From CAYSPG01 sp964432885 (lineage in GTDB: Bacteria > Bacteroidota > Bacteroidia > AKYH767-A > OLB10), in the NCBI GenBank assembly GCA_964432885.1, contig CAYSPG010000004.1, positions 167,339 to 231,338 on the forward strand: DNA of 64,000 nucleotides. The letters run 5' to 3'. Shown in pieces: positions 36,440-46,626 of the stretch (position 1 is its first letter; the number at the start of each line of letters is the position of its first letter). A model generated the notes under the pieces. The model saw only the letters and a list, made by a program, of their open reading frames with translations, was not told where the DNA came from and did no database searches. The translations under genes were made by a program, and so were the position numbers.

Positions 36440-37381
36440 ATGAAAAAAGAATCAAAAATTTACATAGCAGGCCACCGCGGCATGGTAGGCTCTGCCATTG
36501 TAAGGCGCTTGCAAAAAGATGGGTTCAATAATCTTATTTTAAAAACATCAAAAGAACTTGACTTACGAAACCAGCAATCCGTAGCCAACTTCTTTGAGGC
36601 CCAAAAACCCGAATACGTTTTTCTGGCAGCCGCCAAAGTGGGAGGCATAGTGGCCAACAATACCTACCGTGCCGATTTTATTTATGAGAATCTGGTAATG
36701 GAATGCAACGTAATCAAAAGCGCGTTTGATAACAAAGTAACAAAACTGTTATTCCTCGGCTCATCGTGTATATATCCCAAACTTGCGCCACAGCCAATAA
36801 AAGAAGAATATCTCCTTACCGGATTATTAGAACAAACCAACGAGCCTTACGCACTGGCAAAAATTGCAGGCCTCAAAATGTGCGAAGCATTTCGCGCACA
36901 GTACGGCTGCGATTACATATCGGCCATGCCAACAAACCTTTACGGCCCCAACGATAACTACGATTTAAAAAACTCACATGTACTACCCGCTTTGGTACGC
37001 AAGTTTTATGATGCCAAACAAAACAACCTCACTTCCGTGGAAATATGGGGCACAGGCTCACCCATGCGCGAGTTCTTACACGTAGATGATTTAGCCGATG
37101 CATGTTTTTATCTCATGCAGAACTACAGCGATGGCAGCACCGTAAACATTGGCACCGGTGTAGATATTACAATAAAAGACTTAGCGCAATTAATAAAAAA
37201 CACCATTGGCTTTACCGGTGAACTAAAGTTTGACACCACCAAACCCGATGGCACACCACGCAAACTTTTAGATGTAACCAAACTTCACAACCTGGGATGG
37301 AAACACAAAATTTCACTACAGCAAGGCATAGCCCAAGTATGCGAAGAAGTAAAACAAATGCATGTTTTCTTAGAAAGGTAA
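36440..37381 (+). CDS. fcl: GDP-L-fucose synthase
   Basis: 313 residues (E. coli WcaG 321). SDR fold with NADP-binding GHRGMVG (residues 11-17), SSCIYPKLAPQPIKE, and catalytic Tyr137/Lys141 in NEPYALAK; GSPMREFLHVDDLA is the substrate-binding motif. It epimerises and reduces GDP-4-keto-6-deoxymannose to GDP-L-fucose, completing the pathway begun by Gmd. Fucose is a usual component of Bacteroidota capsules and glycoproteins. The gene is monocistronic here, between repeat-rich DNA and the giant-adhesin array. Confidence 0.95.
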   Translation: MKKESKIYIAGHRGMVGSAIVRRLQKDGFNNLILKTSKELDLRNQQSVANFFEAQKPEYVFLAAAKVGGIVANNTYRADFIYENLVMECNVIKSAFDNKVTKLLFLGSSCIYPKLAPQPIKEEYLLTGLLEQTNEPYALAKIAGLKMCEAFRAQYGCDYISAMPTNLYGPNDNYDLKNSHVLPALVRKFYDAKQNNLTSVEIWGTGSPMREFLHVDDLADACFYLMQNYSDGSTVNIGTGVDITIKDLAQLIKNTIGFTGELKFDTTKPDGTPRKLLDVTKLHNLGWKHKISLQQGIAQVCEEVKQMHVFLER

Positions 37382-37471
37382 CTTCTGTTTTCACGCTTGT
37401 TTAAGGGTGTTTGTTTTTCTGAAATGCGCTTTTCATCAAAGTTTGGCACGATAAAAAGTTTTCAACCAAAA

Positions 37472-37502
37472 TTTGTTTTTTAAAAAGTAACGTTTACATT
37501 TG
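37472..37502 (+). promoter_or_regulatory. Promoter of the 1521-residue T9SS gene (Bacteroidota type)
   Basis: TTTG (37472-37475), 19 bases, then TACATTTG (37495-37502) match the Bacteroidota -33 TTTG / -7 TAnnTTTG consensus and spacing. Transcription would start near 37509, giving a 5' leader of about 180 nt that includes the hairpin at 37573. The 308-bp gap 37382-37689 holds nothing else but a small TGTCCTTT/AAAGGACA stem at 37505-37527. Confidence 0.55.
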
Positions 37503-37572
37503 GCTGTCCTTTTAAAAATAAAGGACAAACTAAAACAAACCAAACACTAAACTATGCGCAACCTGTACCCTG

Positions 37573-37628
37573 TACAAAAGGCTGTAATGTTTTAATTATT
37601 TTAAAACATTACAGCCTTTTGTATTTTT
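37573..37628 (+). terminator. Perfect 23-bp hairpin with T-tail inside the leader
   Basis: Arms 37573-37595 and 37601-37623 are perfectly complementary around a 5-nt loop, then TTTTT. It is 62 nt before the ATG of the giant gene, over 190 nt after fcl and downstream of the putative promoter. It may end readthrough from fcl or act as an attenuator. Confidence 0.75.
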
Positions 37629-37689
37629 AATAAGTAATAAAATAACAAGCCATAAAAAATAAAACAAACATTAACTAAAACAAATCAAT

Positions 37690-40600
37690 ATGAGAAAAAT
37701 CAAACACAAACTATTCCTGTTTATATTAACAGGAATAATGGCATTTGGCGACATGTTTGCCGGATGTCCGGTTACTGCACTTACAGCTGATGGCTCTACA
37801 TCAGGAAATGCACGATGCCCGATGGTAAGATACCGTAAGGCACAATCTGTTTACCTTATAACTGCAGCTGAATTGTCTGCTGCAGGGTTAGCGTCTGGCC
37901 AAAGTATTGGGCAGATAAGCTGGAATTACACCACTGCACCAGGGTTGGCGGGATCAGGATCTTTAATTGTTTATTTGGAAAACACCTCTGATGTGTTAAA
38001 TAACAAGTCTACTACTTGGTCTACAGCCATTAGCGGAATGACAGTGGCGCATAATGCTACAACATTGCTTCCCAACGTAACTGGATTTTTTGATATACCC
38101 TTCTCCGGAGGATCACCATTTACATATACAGGAGGCGGCATATATGTAGCATTTGACTGGTGCTATTCTGTGGGTACATTATCTACTGTTGCCGTTGCCG
38201 GATGTAATACGACTAGTAATGTAGCAGTTACATTGAAAGGAACTCAAAGCGCTACTGCCGGTTGTCCTGCATTAGCAACTACTGCAGCTTCAGCATTCAG
38301 ACCTGCAACACGTCTTGCACCTGCAGGTTTTGCAAATGATGCAAAAGTTGATTTAATTTATACCTACGGTAGCATGCCCAATACATTTACCTCTGGTCAT
38401 ATAATGCAGGCAATTGTTTCTAACCCTGGCAACAATACGTTAACAAATCTTCTGGTAACTTTAAATATAACAGGAGCCAACACATTTACCAATACTCAAA
38501 CAGTGGCATCGCTAGCACCTTGCGCTACTGCCACAGTAACTTTTGCCGGATTTACACCATCAGCTACAGGCACCAACAATATTGACGTATCTGTACCATC
38601 AGATGATTTTAATGGCAACAATAATAAAACAATGACACAGCCAGTAACTACAAATTTATATAGTTATAAATACACAGCGCCACTATCAGGCGGAGTTGGT
38701 TTTGGTGCTGGCGTTTTTGGCGTTTTTGTATCTAAGTTTAACACGGGAACAGCAGCCCAAATAAATGAAGTAAAAGTTGACTTTCAGGCTGCTGCAGCTG
38801 CCAGGCAATTTCGAATTGCAATTTATGACGAGGTGGCTGGACAACCAAATACTGCAGGGCCATTATATACATCTCCCAGTGTAATTAATATTACCAGTGC
38901 CGCCCAGCAGGCTTTTATCCCAATTTCCCCTACGGTTTCTGTAAATGGTAATTTTTATGTTGGGGTAATTCAGGAAACAACTAATACGGCCAATATAGCC
39001 TTTTCATATCAAACCGAAAACCCTTCCAGAATAGGTACTTTCTTTTTTGCTAATGCACTAACCGGACCATGGACTGATTTTGGTACACCAACAGTATTTC
39101 CGTTCCGATCTGCAATTGAGGTACAGTTTTATGTGCCCCAGCCTCCTAATTGCCCTATTTTAAACTCACCTGCTGATTTAAGCAATGCTTGTTTAAATGG
39201 TACTACTCTTACCTGGGCAAGTGGAGGAGGTGGACCAACTGGATACAGATTAACATTTGGCAACAACGCACCTAACTATGACAATATATTAAATGATGTT
39301 GATATGCTTACAGCAACCTCATATTCAACAGGTGCTCTTGCCGCTGGTACTTATGGTTGGAAGGTTACTGCTTATAATGCCAACGGTACTTCCGCAGGAT
39401 GTGCCACACGTACTTTTACAACAAATCTTATTTCTTGTTATTGTGCCAGCAGTGCAACTGATGGAACCTTTGAGTATATTACAAATGTTCAGTCTGGAAC
39501 CTTTAGTAATCCAACAGGAAGTAGCCTTTATTCCAATAATATTGGACTTGGCGCTATTAATAATGTAAACATTGGCTCTACATTTAATGTAACCGTAACA
39601 CAGCCAGCATTGCAAGTTTATGACGAAGACAGAATATACATATTTGCCGACTGGAATCAAGATGGCGACTGGAATGATGCCGGTGAACTTTGCGGCAATG
39701 GCGATGTAACCATTGCAAATGGTAACGTAACCACTGTGGTGTGCACAGTTCCAGGTTCAGCTTTACCCGGAAACACTTTATTGCGTATTAAATTTGGTGA
39801 TGAAGTATCTACTACTGCCATGAACAATGACCCTTGCCAGGGTTCATATACCTACGGTGAAGTGGAAGATTACTTATTAAACGTTACTTGTGGCTCTACA
39901 GCATCAAGTAATAACCCTGTTTGCCAAAACGGATCGCTAAATCTATCTTCTACATACATTGGATTAGGTACTCCAACAGGATATAGCTGGACTACTACTG
40001 CTGCCAATGGATTTACCTCAGGCTTACAAAGCCCAAATGTTACTGCAAGTGCTTCTGCAGCTAATGATAATGGAACATACACAGTTGTTATAACTGATAA
40101 TAATGGATGCACATCTTCAGCATCAGTAACAGTTACGGTTAATGATGCACCTCAGGCACAGGCCAACGGCTCAGATGTTTGTGCAGGAACCGCTCTTAAT
40201 CTTTCATCCGTAAACCTGCTTGACGGTTTTGGACAAACCACAGTTGGATATGCGTGGTCAACCACTGCTGCCAACGGATATAGTTCGGGTACTCAAAATG
40301 CTTCGGTTACCGGAAGTGCCAGCGCTGCTCAGGATGCAGGTACATACACGGTGGTTATTACCAATAACTTTTTATGTACCGCAAGTGCTTCCATAGCAAT
40401 AGCTGTTAATGCTAACCCAGCATTAGGCCTTATTAGTACAGGAGATGTATCATGTGTTGGTTTGTGTGATGGAAATGTTACGGTAAGTGCTTCTGGCGGT
40501 TTAGCCCCTTACTTATATGCCGACCCCAATTCAAACTTTAGCTCTACCGGAATTTTTACAGGCAACCAATGCGAAGGAAATAACCAGCAAATGGATGTTG

Positions 40601-42255
40601 TGGATGATAACGGTTGTACTGCTAATGTGCTTTACAACATTGGCCACATCAGTTCTGCTCCTCCATCTGCATCTGTTGCTGTTCCTCCAATTACAGGATT
40701 ACCTGTTTCGGCTTGTAATGGTACAGGTCCGTTAGCAATTTCTGTTCCTGCTGTTGCAGGGGCTACTTATTATATTTGGGATGGCCCTTCGGGTACTTTA
40801 ATTGACGGAAACAATCCTTCAAACAGCCCAACGCCAACCGGCAACATTACATTTGGTAATCCTAATGGTTCGGGTTATTACATAGGCGTGCAGGCAGCTA
40901 ACGGTTGCGGTACTTCAACACGCAAAGTTCAGTGGGTGCGCGGCACCACAAGTGTACCAGCTTCGGTTGCAGGAAATACATTTGCATGTGCTAATACCAA
41001 CGGTGTTGCTTACAGCACTGGCGCGGTAGTAGGTGCCACAGTCTATACCTGGTCAACCACCGGTGATATTACCATTGCATCAGGACAATTCTCACAAAAT
41101 ATCACTGTGGACTTTGGCCCTGCATTTACCAGCGGAACCATCTGTGTAGCCAGCGGAACATCATGCTATACTTCAGCTACCAAGTGCATAACCATCACCA
41201 ACTCGGTTCCTACACTTCCTGTTATCACCGGCTCTTCAATTGTTTGTCCCGGGCCATACACCTACAGTGTTCCTGTTAATCCTAACATTTCGTCTTACAC
41301 CTGGACATTGCCTGCTAATATAACTGGCAGTTCAACATCAAACAGCATTAATGTAACTGTTGCTGCAGGATTTAGTTCTGGTAATATTTGTGTAACAGGT
41401 ACCAGTGTGTGTGGGGTAAACACAGCAACGCGCTGCAAAAGCCTTGCTACCGGAGTACCTCCAACACCTGCATCAATAAGCGGTATAACAAACGGTGCAT
41501 GCGGACAAACAGTTGTTTACACCTGTCCTTCGGTGGGCCCGGTTACTTATACATGGAGTGTACCTTCAGGCACCATCAATTCTGGTCAAGGCACCAATGC
41601 AATCAATGCAACGTTAGGAACTTTTGTTTCAGGTCAGGTTTGTGTAACTACATCCAATGCTTGTGGCACAGGTGTTCCTCGTTGCATAACTGTTAATGGT
41701 AAACCAAATCCTCCCGGAGCTATCACTTCTATTCCTGCATCATGGTGTGCAAACACTGTCGGTGTTGAATTTAATGTTGATGTAACCGGTCTTACAGGGT
41801 CTTATACACTTAGCTGGCAATATCCAGGCCCTGCAGTTGCTACTTACGCTTTAGGTGGTGGCAACTCAACACAGCTAATACTTGACTGGATTACCGGAAG
41901 CGGTCCTGTAAACGTTACTGCAAGCAATGCTTGTGGTAATTCAACCCGCACATCTACTCAGGCAAGTAGTTGCCGTGAGGGCGAAACTATTGTTGCTTAT
42001 AATACAGCTTCATTAAACGCATATCCAAATCCAACATCAGGCTTATTGTATGTTGATTTTACATCTGTTGCAAGTGGTAAATTCAATATTACAATTACCG
42101 ACATGGCTGGCCGTACCATTATGTCACAAAGCGGAACTTCTGTTGAAGGTGCTAATGGCACGAATGTTGACATGAGCAATCTTGCAAAAGGAATGTATAT
42201 GTTGCAACTTCAGCAAAACAATGAAACCCGCTTAGTAAAAGTTTCTGTTGAATGA
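37690..42255 (+). CDS. Giant T9SS type A adhesin-like protein with GEVED domain
   Basis: 1521 residues. A signal peptide (~1-25) is followed by an N-terminal module containing YLITAAELSAAGLASGQ (~55-210), a CARDB-like domain (~215-330), a lectin-like segment (~335-480), an Fn3-like unit (~490-570) and a GEVED domain (~577-730; IYIFADWNQDGDWNDAGE ... YTYGEVEDYLL). Several Ig/PKD-like repeats (~730-1440) precede the type A sorting domain (~1445-1521; NAYPNPTSGLLYVDF, AKGMYMLQL). The N-terminal module and the region ~900-1430 are paralogous to the 2665-residue protein. It is likely surface-displayed and adhesive; no enzyme motif is visible. First gene of the same-strand array. Confidence 0.9.
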   Translation: MRKIKHKLFLFILTGIMAFGDMFAGCPVTALTADGSTSGNARCPMVRYRKAQSVYLITAAELSAAGLASGQSIGQISWNYTTAPGLAGSGSLIVYLENTSDVLNNKSTTWSTAISGMTVAHNATTLLPNVTGFFDIPFSGGSPFTYTGGGIYVAFDWCYSVGTLSTVAVAGCNTTSNVAVTLKGTQSATAGCPALATTAASAFRPATRLAPAGFANDAKVDLIYTYGSMPNTFTSGHIMQAIVSNPGNNTLTNLLVTLNITGANTFTNTQTVASLAPCATATVTFAGFTPSATGTNNIDVSVPSDDFNGNNNKTMTQPVTTNLYSYKYTAPLSGGVGFGAGVFGVFVSKFNTGTAAQINEVKVDFQAAAAARQFRIAIYDEVAGQPNTAGPLYTSPSVINITSAAQQAFIPISPTVSVNGNFYVGVIQETTNTANIAFSYQTENPSRIGTFFFANALTGPWTDFGTPTVFPFRSAIEVQFYVPQPPNCPILNSPADLSNACLNGTTLTWASGGGGPTGYRLTFGNNAPNYDNILNDVDMLTATSYSTGALAAGTYGWKVTAYNANGTSAGCATRTFTTNLISCYCASSATDGTFEYITNVQSGTFSNPTGSSLYSNNIGLGAINNVNIGSTFNVTVTQPALQVYDEDRIYIFADWNQDGDWNDAGELCGNGDVTIANGNVTTVVCTVPGSALPGNTLLRIKFGDEVSTTAMNNDPCQGSYTYGEVEDYLLNVTCGSTASSNNPVCQNGSLNLSSTYIGLGTPTGYSWTTTAANGFTSGLQSPNVTASASAANDNGTYTVVITDNNGCTSSASVTVTVNDAPQAQANGSDVCAGTALNLSSVNLLDGFGQTTVGYAWSTTAANGYSSGTQNASVTGSASAAQDAGTYTVVITNNFLCTASASIAIAVNANPALGLISTGDVSCVGLCDGNVTVSASGGLAPYLYADPNSNFSSTGIFTGNQCEGNNQQMDVVDDNGCTANVLYNIGHISSAPPSASVAVPPITGLPVSACNGTGPLAISVPAVAGATYYIWDGPSGTLIDGNNPSNSPTPTGNITFGNPNGSGYYIGVQAANGCGTSTRKVQWVRGTTSVPASVAGNTFACANTNGVAYSTGAVVGATVYTWSTTGDITIASGQFSQNITVDFGPAFTSGTICVASGTSCYTSATKCITITNSVPTLPVITGSSIVCPGPYTYSVPVNPNISSYTWTLPANITGSSTSNSINVTVAAGFSSGNICVTGTSVCGVNTATRCKSLATGVPPTPASISGITNGACGQTVVYTCPSVGPVTYTWSVPSGTINSGQGTNAINATLGTFVSGQVCVTTSNACGTGVPRCITVNGKPNPPGAITSIPASWCANTVGVEFNVDVTGLTGSYTLSWQYPGPAVATYALGGGNSTQLILDWITGSGPVNVTASNACGNSTRTSTQASSCREGETIVAYNTASLNAYPNPTSGLLYVDFTSVASGKFNITITDMAGRTIMSQSGTSVEGANGTNVDMSNLAKGMYMLQLQQNNETRLVKVSVE

Positions 42256-42292
42256 TGTGTTTTGATTTTGGATTTATATAGTTAGTATGCAC

Positions 42293-42321
42293 AAAAGCCC
42301 CGATGTTATCGGGGTTTTTGT
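42293..42321 (+). terminator. Terminator after the 1521-residue gene
   Basis: CCCCGAT/ATCGGGG stem with a 3-nt loop, extended by A/T pairs, followed by TTTTTG and more T's. Confidence 0.85.
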
Positions 42322-42430
42322 TTTTTATGCAAGATGGTTGTTGATAAAATTCAAAACGGTCAACCTCCATTTGTTTTTAAGCTAATAAATCCATAACTCT
42401 GCCTCCTTTAATTTCAAATCAAATCAATTT

Positions 42431-44278
42431 ATGAATAGTTTATTTCGCAACTCTCTACATATTGTAATTACTTCTGCGCTAGTAATGACATCTTATATTG
42501 GCCAGGCTCAAAGTGTTTACCAAAAAGCAGCCAAGTTTTCATCTATAACATCACACCAAAGAGCTGGCTATAGCCTGGATAAAACACAATTAGCGGTACC
42601 TTTTTTTACCGAAGACTTTGCCAGTGGCATTCCAGCCACGTGGGGTAATATTGACAATGCCGGAAGTGGTGTTGTGTGGGTTTATACCACTACAGGAGCC
42701 TATGTGCCCAATTTGGTGGTGGATGCCCAGCTTAATCCCATTGGGACATCGGCCTCCAATGGCTACGCTAAAATAGACAGCGATTCAGCCGGGTTTGGTG
42801 TGCTGGAAGACGCTTCGCTGGTAACACCTGCCATTAACTGCACAGGCCATACCAATGTACGGCTTTCGTTTAACGAGTATTTTGCGCAGTTTGGTGCTTC
42901 GACCGGAACTGTTTCGGTAAGTAACAATGGAACCACATGGACACCTATTCACTCTTCCGATCAGGGACTTTTGCAAGATTCGTCAACCGTAAACCCTTAT
43001 GCCATTGATGTGGATATTACCAGCGTTGCTGCCAACCAACCTGCCGTTTATATCCGATTTAAATATACCGGCAACTTTGACTATTGGTGGTTTGTTGATG
43101 ATGTGGCACTGTACGAACCACTGCCTGTCGATTTGGAGGCATCATCGGTTAGTAATTTAGATGTTGATTACACTCAAATTCCATTAACACAGGCCACCAG
43201 CTTTACCCTTAGCGGTAGTGTAAAAAATGCAGGGTTAAACACTGCCACTGGCGGCAGCGCTTTGTTTGAGGTTATTGATGCCGCCACACTTTCCCCGGTT
43301 TATGCCGACAATGTTTCTGTTCCTTCGCTTGCATCCGGTGCTTCTTTTGCTGTTATCCCCTCACTACCATTTTCGGCAATGTACGCGGCCGATTACAAAG
43401 CGCGCATTACTGCCACCATTGCCGGTGATGGCGATTTGCTTAACAATGTTAAACTATCATTGCCCGTTACGGTTTCTGATACGGTTTATGCACGAGACGA
43501 TGGCAATGTTGCCGGCATACTGGGCATAGGTGCCGGGGTTGGCGAAGATGGCATTGCCGGACAAAATTTTATGGTAAACAGCGCTGGTGATATTGTTTCG
43601 GTTACTTTTTACCTGGTGGATACTTTAAGTTTTGACCCTGGCGGAACCCCTGTTTATTTTACCATACATCCACAGGTTAACGACTCCACCGCTCCCGGGG
43701 CGGCTGTTGCTTATACCGATACGCTTATCCTTACCAATGGCATGATACCTGCCGGAGGCGCCTTTTATACCCTGCCTGTGCATGGTGGGGCGCTTAGCGT
43801 TACTCCCGGATTGTATTTTGTAGGATTTCATGAAGTGGATTATATGCTGCCCATGGCTTATTCGCTGAATAATGTACGCAGCGGGGCTGTGTGGGTGCAC
43901 TGGAACAGCATACCTGTGCCCCCGGCTGTAAACGGATGGGCACGTGCCGAAGATTTTGGATTTGAAGTTTGTTACCTTATCCGTGCAAACTTTAACGTGG
44001 GTAGCGGCATTAATACGGTAGCCAATGCCGATGACTTGTTTATCTATCCTAATCCTTCATCTGGCATATTTAATGTGGCTTTTGGTGAGCTGGCTAAGCA
44101 AAATGGCGCTTTACTTACCGTTACCAACCTGCTTGGGCAGGTGGTGTGGCAGCAACAAGATGATAACAGCAGCGCTATTAAAATTGATGCTAGCGCTTGG
44201 CCGAAAGGCATGTATAACCTAGTGGTTAAATGTGACAACAGTATCATGATAAAAAAAATAGTGCTTACCGGCAACTAA
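42431..44278 (+). CDS. T9SS type A secreted protein with MAM/jelly-roll-like domain
   Basis: 615 residues. A signal peptide (~1-27; ends IGQAQ) is followed by a jelly-roll domain (~55-235) beginning FFTEDFASGIPATWGNIDN and ending DYWWFVDDVALYEP, a layout like cleaved-adhesin/MAM domains. Then come a CARDB-like domain (~240-345), a second lectin-like domain (~350-520) and the type A sorting domain (~530-615; FIYPNPSSGIFNVAF, PKGMYNLVVKC). It is likely an adhesin or a binding module of a surface complex. It shares its pre-ATG sequence TCAAATCAAATCAATT with the 2665-residue gene. Confidence 0.85.
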   Translation: MNSLFRNSLHIVITSALVMTSYIGQAQSVYQKAAKFSSITSHQRAGYSLDKTQLAVPFFTEDFASGIPATWGNIDNAGSGVVWVYTTTGAYVPNLVVDAQLNPIGTSASNGYAKIDSDSAGFGVLEDASLVTPAINCTGHTNVRLSFNEYFAQFGASTGTVSVSNNGTTWTPIHSSDQGLLQDSSTVNPYAIDVDITSVAANQPAVYIRFKYTGNFDYWWFVDDVALYEPLPVDLEASSVSNLDVDYTQIPLTQATSFTLSGSVKNAGLNTATGGSALFEVIDAATLSPVYADNVSVPSLASGASFAVIPSLPFSAMYAADYKARITATIAGDGDLLNNVKLSLPVTVSDTVYARDDGNVAGILGIGAGVGEDGIAGQNFMVNSAGDIVSVTFYLVDTLSFDPGGTPVYFTIHPQVNDSTAPGAAVAYTDTLILTNGMIPAGGAFYTLPVHGGALSVTPGLYFVGFHEVDYMLPMAYSLNNVRSGAVWVHWNSIPVPPAVNGWARAEDFGFEVCYLIRANFNVGSGINTVANADDLFIYPNPSSGIFNVAFGELAKQNGALLTVTNLLGQVVWQQQDDNSSAIKIDASAWPKGMYNLVVKCDNSIMIKKIVLTGN

Positions 44279-44377
44279 TGGCCTTATAGCATTGGAGTTA
44301 ATAATATTTTGTTAACTGAACTTGTTTTTATACCTTTACCTGCTTAATTAATAAAAGTCTAACCATTAATTATATTT

Positions 44378-46045
44378 ATGATGAAAAAATTTGTACTTAT
44401 GGTATGTGCACTGTGGTTTTGCACAGGTGCAAATGCACAGCTAAATGTTTCGTGGGAAGATGGCTATGTGCACACCGGCACAGCCGGATACAGCAGCGAA
44501 GCCCGCTATGTAACCGTGGACGCTACCGGAAATATTTACACTATTAGCGATCATACTTCTGACATGGACCCCACCAATCACCCCGTTACAACTACGCGGT
44601 ATTACGTTATTCTGCGCAAGTATGATTTTGCCGGTAATTTTATTAACCAGGCGCTTATAGATGTAACCAATATGCCCGTTAGCGGATTTGATTACAAAAG
44701 CACCTTTGCGCTTGACAAGGATGCACAGGGCAACCTGTACGTTGGATATACAGTGTATAACAACACCACTAATTACGATGTGGCGGTGGCCAAATACTCG
44801 CCCTCACTGGCATTGCTGTGGCAAAAAACATACGCTGCCGCAGGTGTGCAAACAGGCGTGGGGTTGGTGCTTAACAGCGGATCAGCTGTGTGCTGCTTTA
44901 AAAGTGTGGTATCGGGCAATACCAGCTATGGCTTTGTTTCCCTTTCGGGTGGGGCAGGTATTGCATCGGCATTTTACACGTTTGCTGCCAATAATTATGT
45001 GGTTAATAGCATGGTGGCTGGTGGCTCTAAGGTGTTTTATGTTACCGGGCACAAGCTTGTTAGCGGAACCAAAAATGTGCTTACTGCTTGTATTACCATT
45101 GGTGTGGGCTTAAAGTGGGAAACTACGTTTAACAATGGGTCGGTGGCCAATGATGACTGGGGAAATGATATTGTGGTGGGCTCGGATAACAACTTATATG
45201 TGCTGGGAACCGGATATACCAACGCTTCCAATGGCAACGATGGCCTGATTATTAAATACAACACCAGCGGGGTGTACATGGGTTTTCAGCCGCTTAACCA
45301 AACTACCACTGATGTGGGTTACACTCTTATTAACGGCACCAGTGGGTATGTGTTTGCGGCTTGCGCCAATACAACTTCGGTAAAGGTGTACCGCGTATCG
45401 TTAAGCAACTTGGGCATTATTGCACAGGCATCGTGGCAGGTTACTCCGGCATCGCAATATAATTCGATTACGGGAGTTAATGTTTCGGATGTTAAAATGG
45501 CCGGTTCGGGCAATGTGTATGTTACCGGTGCGGTAACGGCTACATCGGCCACGGGTAACTTTACGGCCTCTTATCTTTCAAAATTCGGATATAACGGTAT
45601 TTTATTTAAAAACCTGGCCAATATGCCTGTTGAAGGCGAAAACGCCAGTTGTTATAGTGGTGTAGGCCTGGCGCTTGACCAAAGCCATGGCAACAGCATT
45701 ATTTGGCTGCGCAGTAACTGGTCGACCAATACTACACACGCTGCAGAAGCTTCGATAGTTACCAGCATTGCATCGGGCACCGTGCTGCGCCAGGGTGATG
45801 ACAGCCAACCGGCTGTTAGCGATAACGGCATGGCAGTGTATCCAAATCCTGCCACTCAGTCGCTTTATATAAACGCTCCCTCTATTACCGGCCTGGTGTT
45901 GGTTAATGCCATTGGAAAAACCGTAGCCTCATACACGGGTATAGTGCCTGGTATGCTTGATGTGAGCACACTGCCCCGTGGTGTGTACTTTGCCCGTATG
46001 ACAGGCGGTGATAATACCCTGGTTAAAAAAATAGTATTGAAGTAA
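44378..46045 (+). CDS. T9SS type A protein with SBBP-like beta-propeller
   Basis: 555 residues (or one fewer, as two ATGs are adjacent). Signal peptide 1-21 (ends GANAQ). Residues ~25-470 form propeller-type blades (ARYVTVDATGNIYTISDH, SNGNDGLIIKYNTSG, MAGSGNVYVTGAVTAT) like SBBP/PQQ families. The C-terminus has the type A sorting domain (AVYPNPATQSLYINA, RGVYFARMTGG). It lies 99 bp after the preceding T9SS gene with no terminator between, so the two may be cotranscribed. A surface location is expected; the ligand is unknown. Confidence 0.83.
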   Translation: MMKKFVLMVCALWFCTGANAQLNVSWEDGYVHTGTAGYSSEARYVTVDATGNIYTISDHTSDMDPTNHPVTTTRYYVILRKYDFAGNFINQALIDVTNMPVSGFDYKSTFALDKDAQGNLYVGYTVYNNTTNYDVAVAKYSPSLALLWQKTYAAAGVQTGVGLVLNSGSAVCCFKSVVSGNTSYGFVSLSGGAGIASAFYTFAANNYVVNSMVAGGSKVFYVTGHKLVSGTKNVLTACITIGVGLKWETTFNNGSVANDDWGNDIVVGSDNNLYVLGTGYTNASNGNDGLIIKYNTSGVYMGFQPLNQTTTDVGYTLINGTSGYVFAACANTTSVKVYRVSLSNLGIIAQASWQVTPASQYNSITGVNVSDVKMAGSGNVYVTGAVTATSATGNFTASYLSKFGYNGILFKNLANMPVEGENASCYSGVGLALDQSHGNSIIWLRSNWSTNTTHAAEASIVTSIASGTVLRQGDDSQPAVSDNGMAVYPNPATQSLYINAPSITGLVLVNAIGKTVASYTGIVPGMLDVSTLPRGVYFARMTGGDNTLVKKIVLK

Positions 46046-46064
46046 TATTGTAATTTTGTGTTAC

Positions 46065-46106
46065 ACCGGAGCGATGTCTTATAGGATGCTGCTCCGGTTG
46101 TTTTTT
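46065..46106 (+). terminator. Terminator after the 555-residue gene
   Basis: ACCGGAGC (46065-46072) pairs with GCTCCGGT (46091-46098) and is followed by TGTTTTTTT. Confidence 0.85.
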
Positions 46107-46209
46107 TGGGAGTAACGGGTATTAATATTTGCCACTGTTTATTTTCTTAATCGTATGGTTTTACGTATGATGATGCAATAAAAACATGTGTTTTTATTAT
46201 GCGAGTATA

Positions 46210-46405
46210 TCATCGCGCCAAGCATGTATATAAACTGTGCATTGTAAGCAAAGGCCGCAACATGTGAAGTTAGTATTGTGCTAACTATGTAAATGATGAC
46301 TTGATGGTTAGCAAATATGGCGCTACGTGTGTAAAACGTTGCTCAATGTGTGTAAATCATCGCGCTAAGCATGTATTATTATATTTAATGTGTAGCAAAG
46401 GCTGC
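46210..46405. repeat. 49-bp direct repeat, 147-bp period
   Basis: 46210-46258 and 46357-46405 are both 49 bp and share both ends (TCATCGCGCCAAGCATGTAT at 19 of 20; AGCAAAGGCCGC at 11 of 12) but differ in the middle. This, with the MITE, accounts for part of the 889-bp gene-free stretch 46046-46934. No ORF is seen in it. Confidence 0.6.
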
Positions 46406-46626
46406 TGTAAGCTTGTTATAATTTGTGTAATGGTTGTTGGTGAGTAGTAAAAATATATTTGTATCTATTTGATAAATAATTAGTTATGTGATTTTTTGCA
46501 ATTGCAAAAACTGCCATGGACAAATGCTACTGTAAGAAATTGTGTAAGGTTTTGGTGTTTTTAAGCATAAAATGGCAAGGGGGTTTGTTTTGGGGGCATA
46601 CGCTTATATATATGTATAAATGTATA

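Noticed and set aside
37442..37454. TTTGGCACGATAA as a sigma-54 promoter
   Set aside because: The -24-like GG is present but the -12 GC is missing at the right distance here and at 48102.
46210..46405. CRISPR array
   Set aside because: Only two imperfect units with a conserved-end, variable-middle pattern and no regular spacers; no cas genes in the window.
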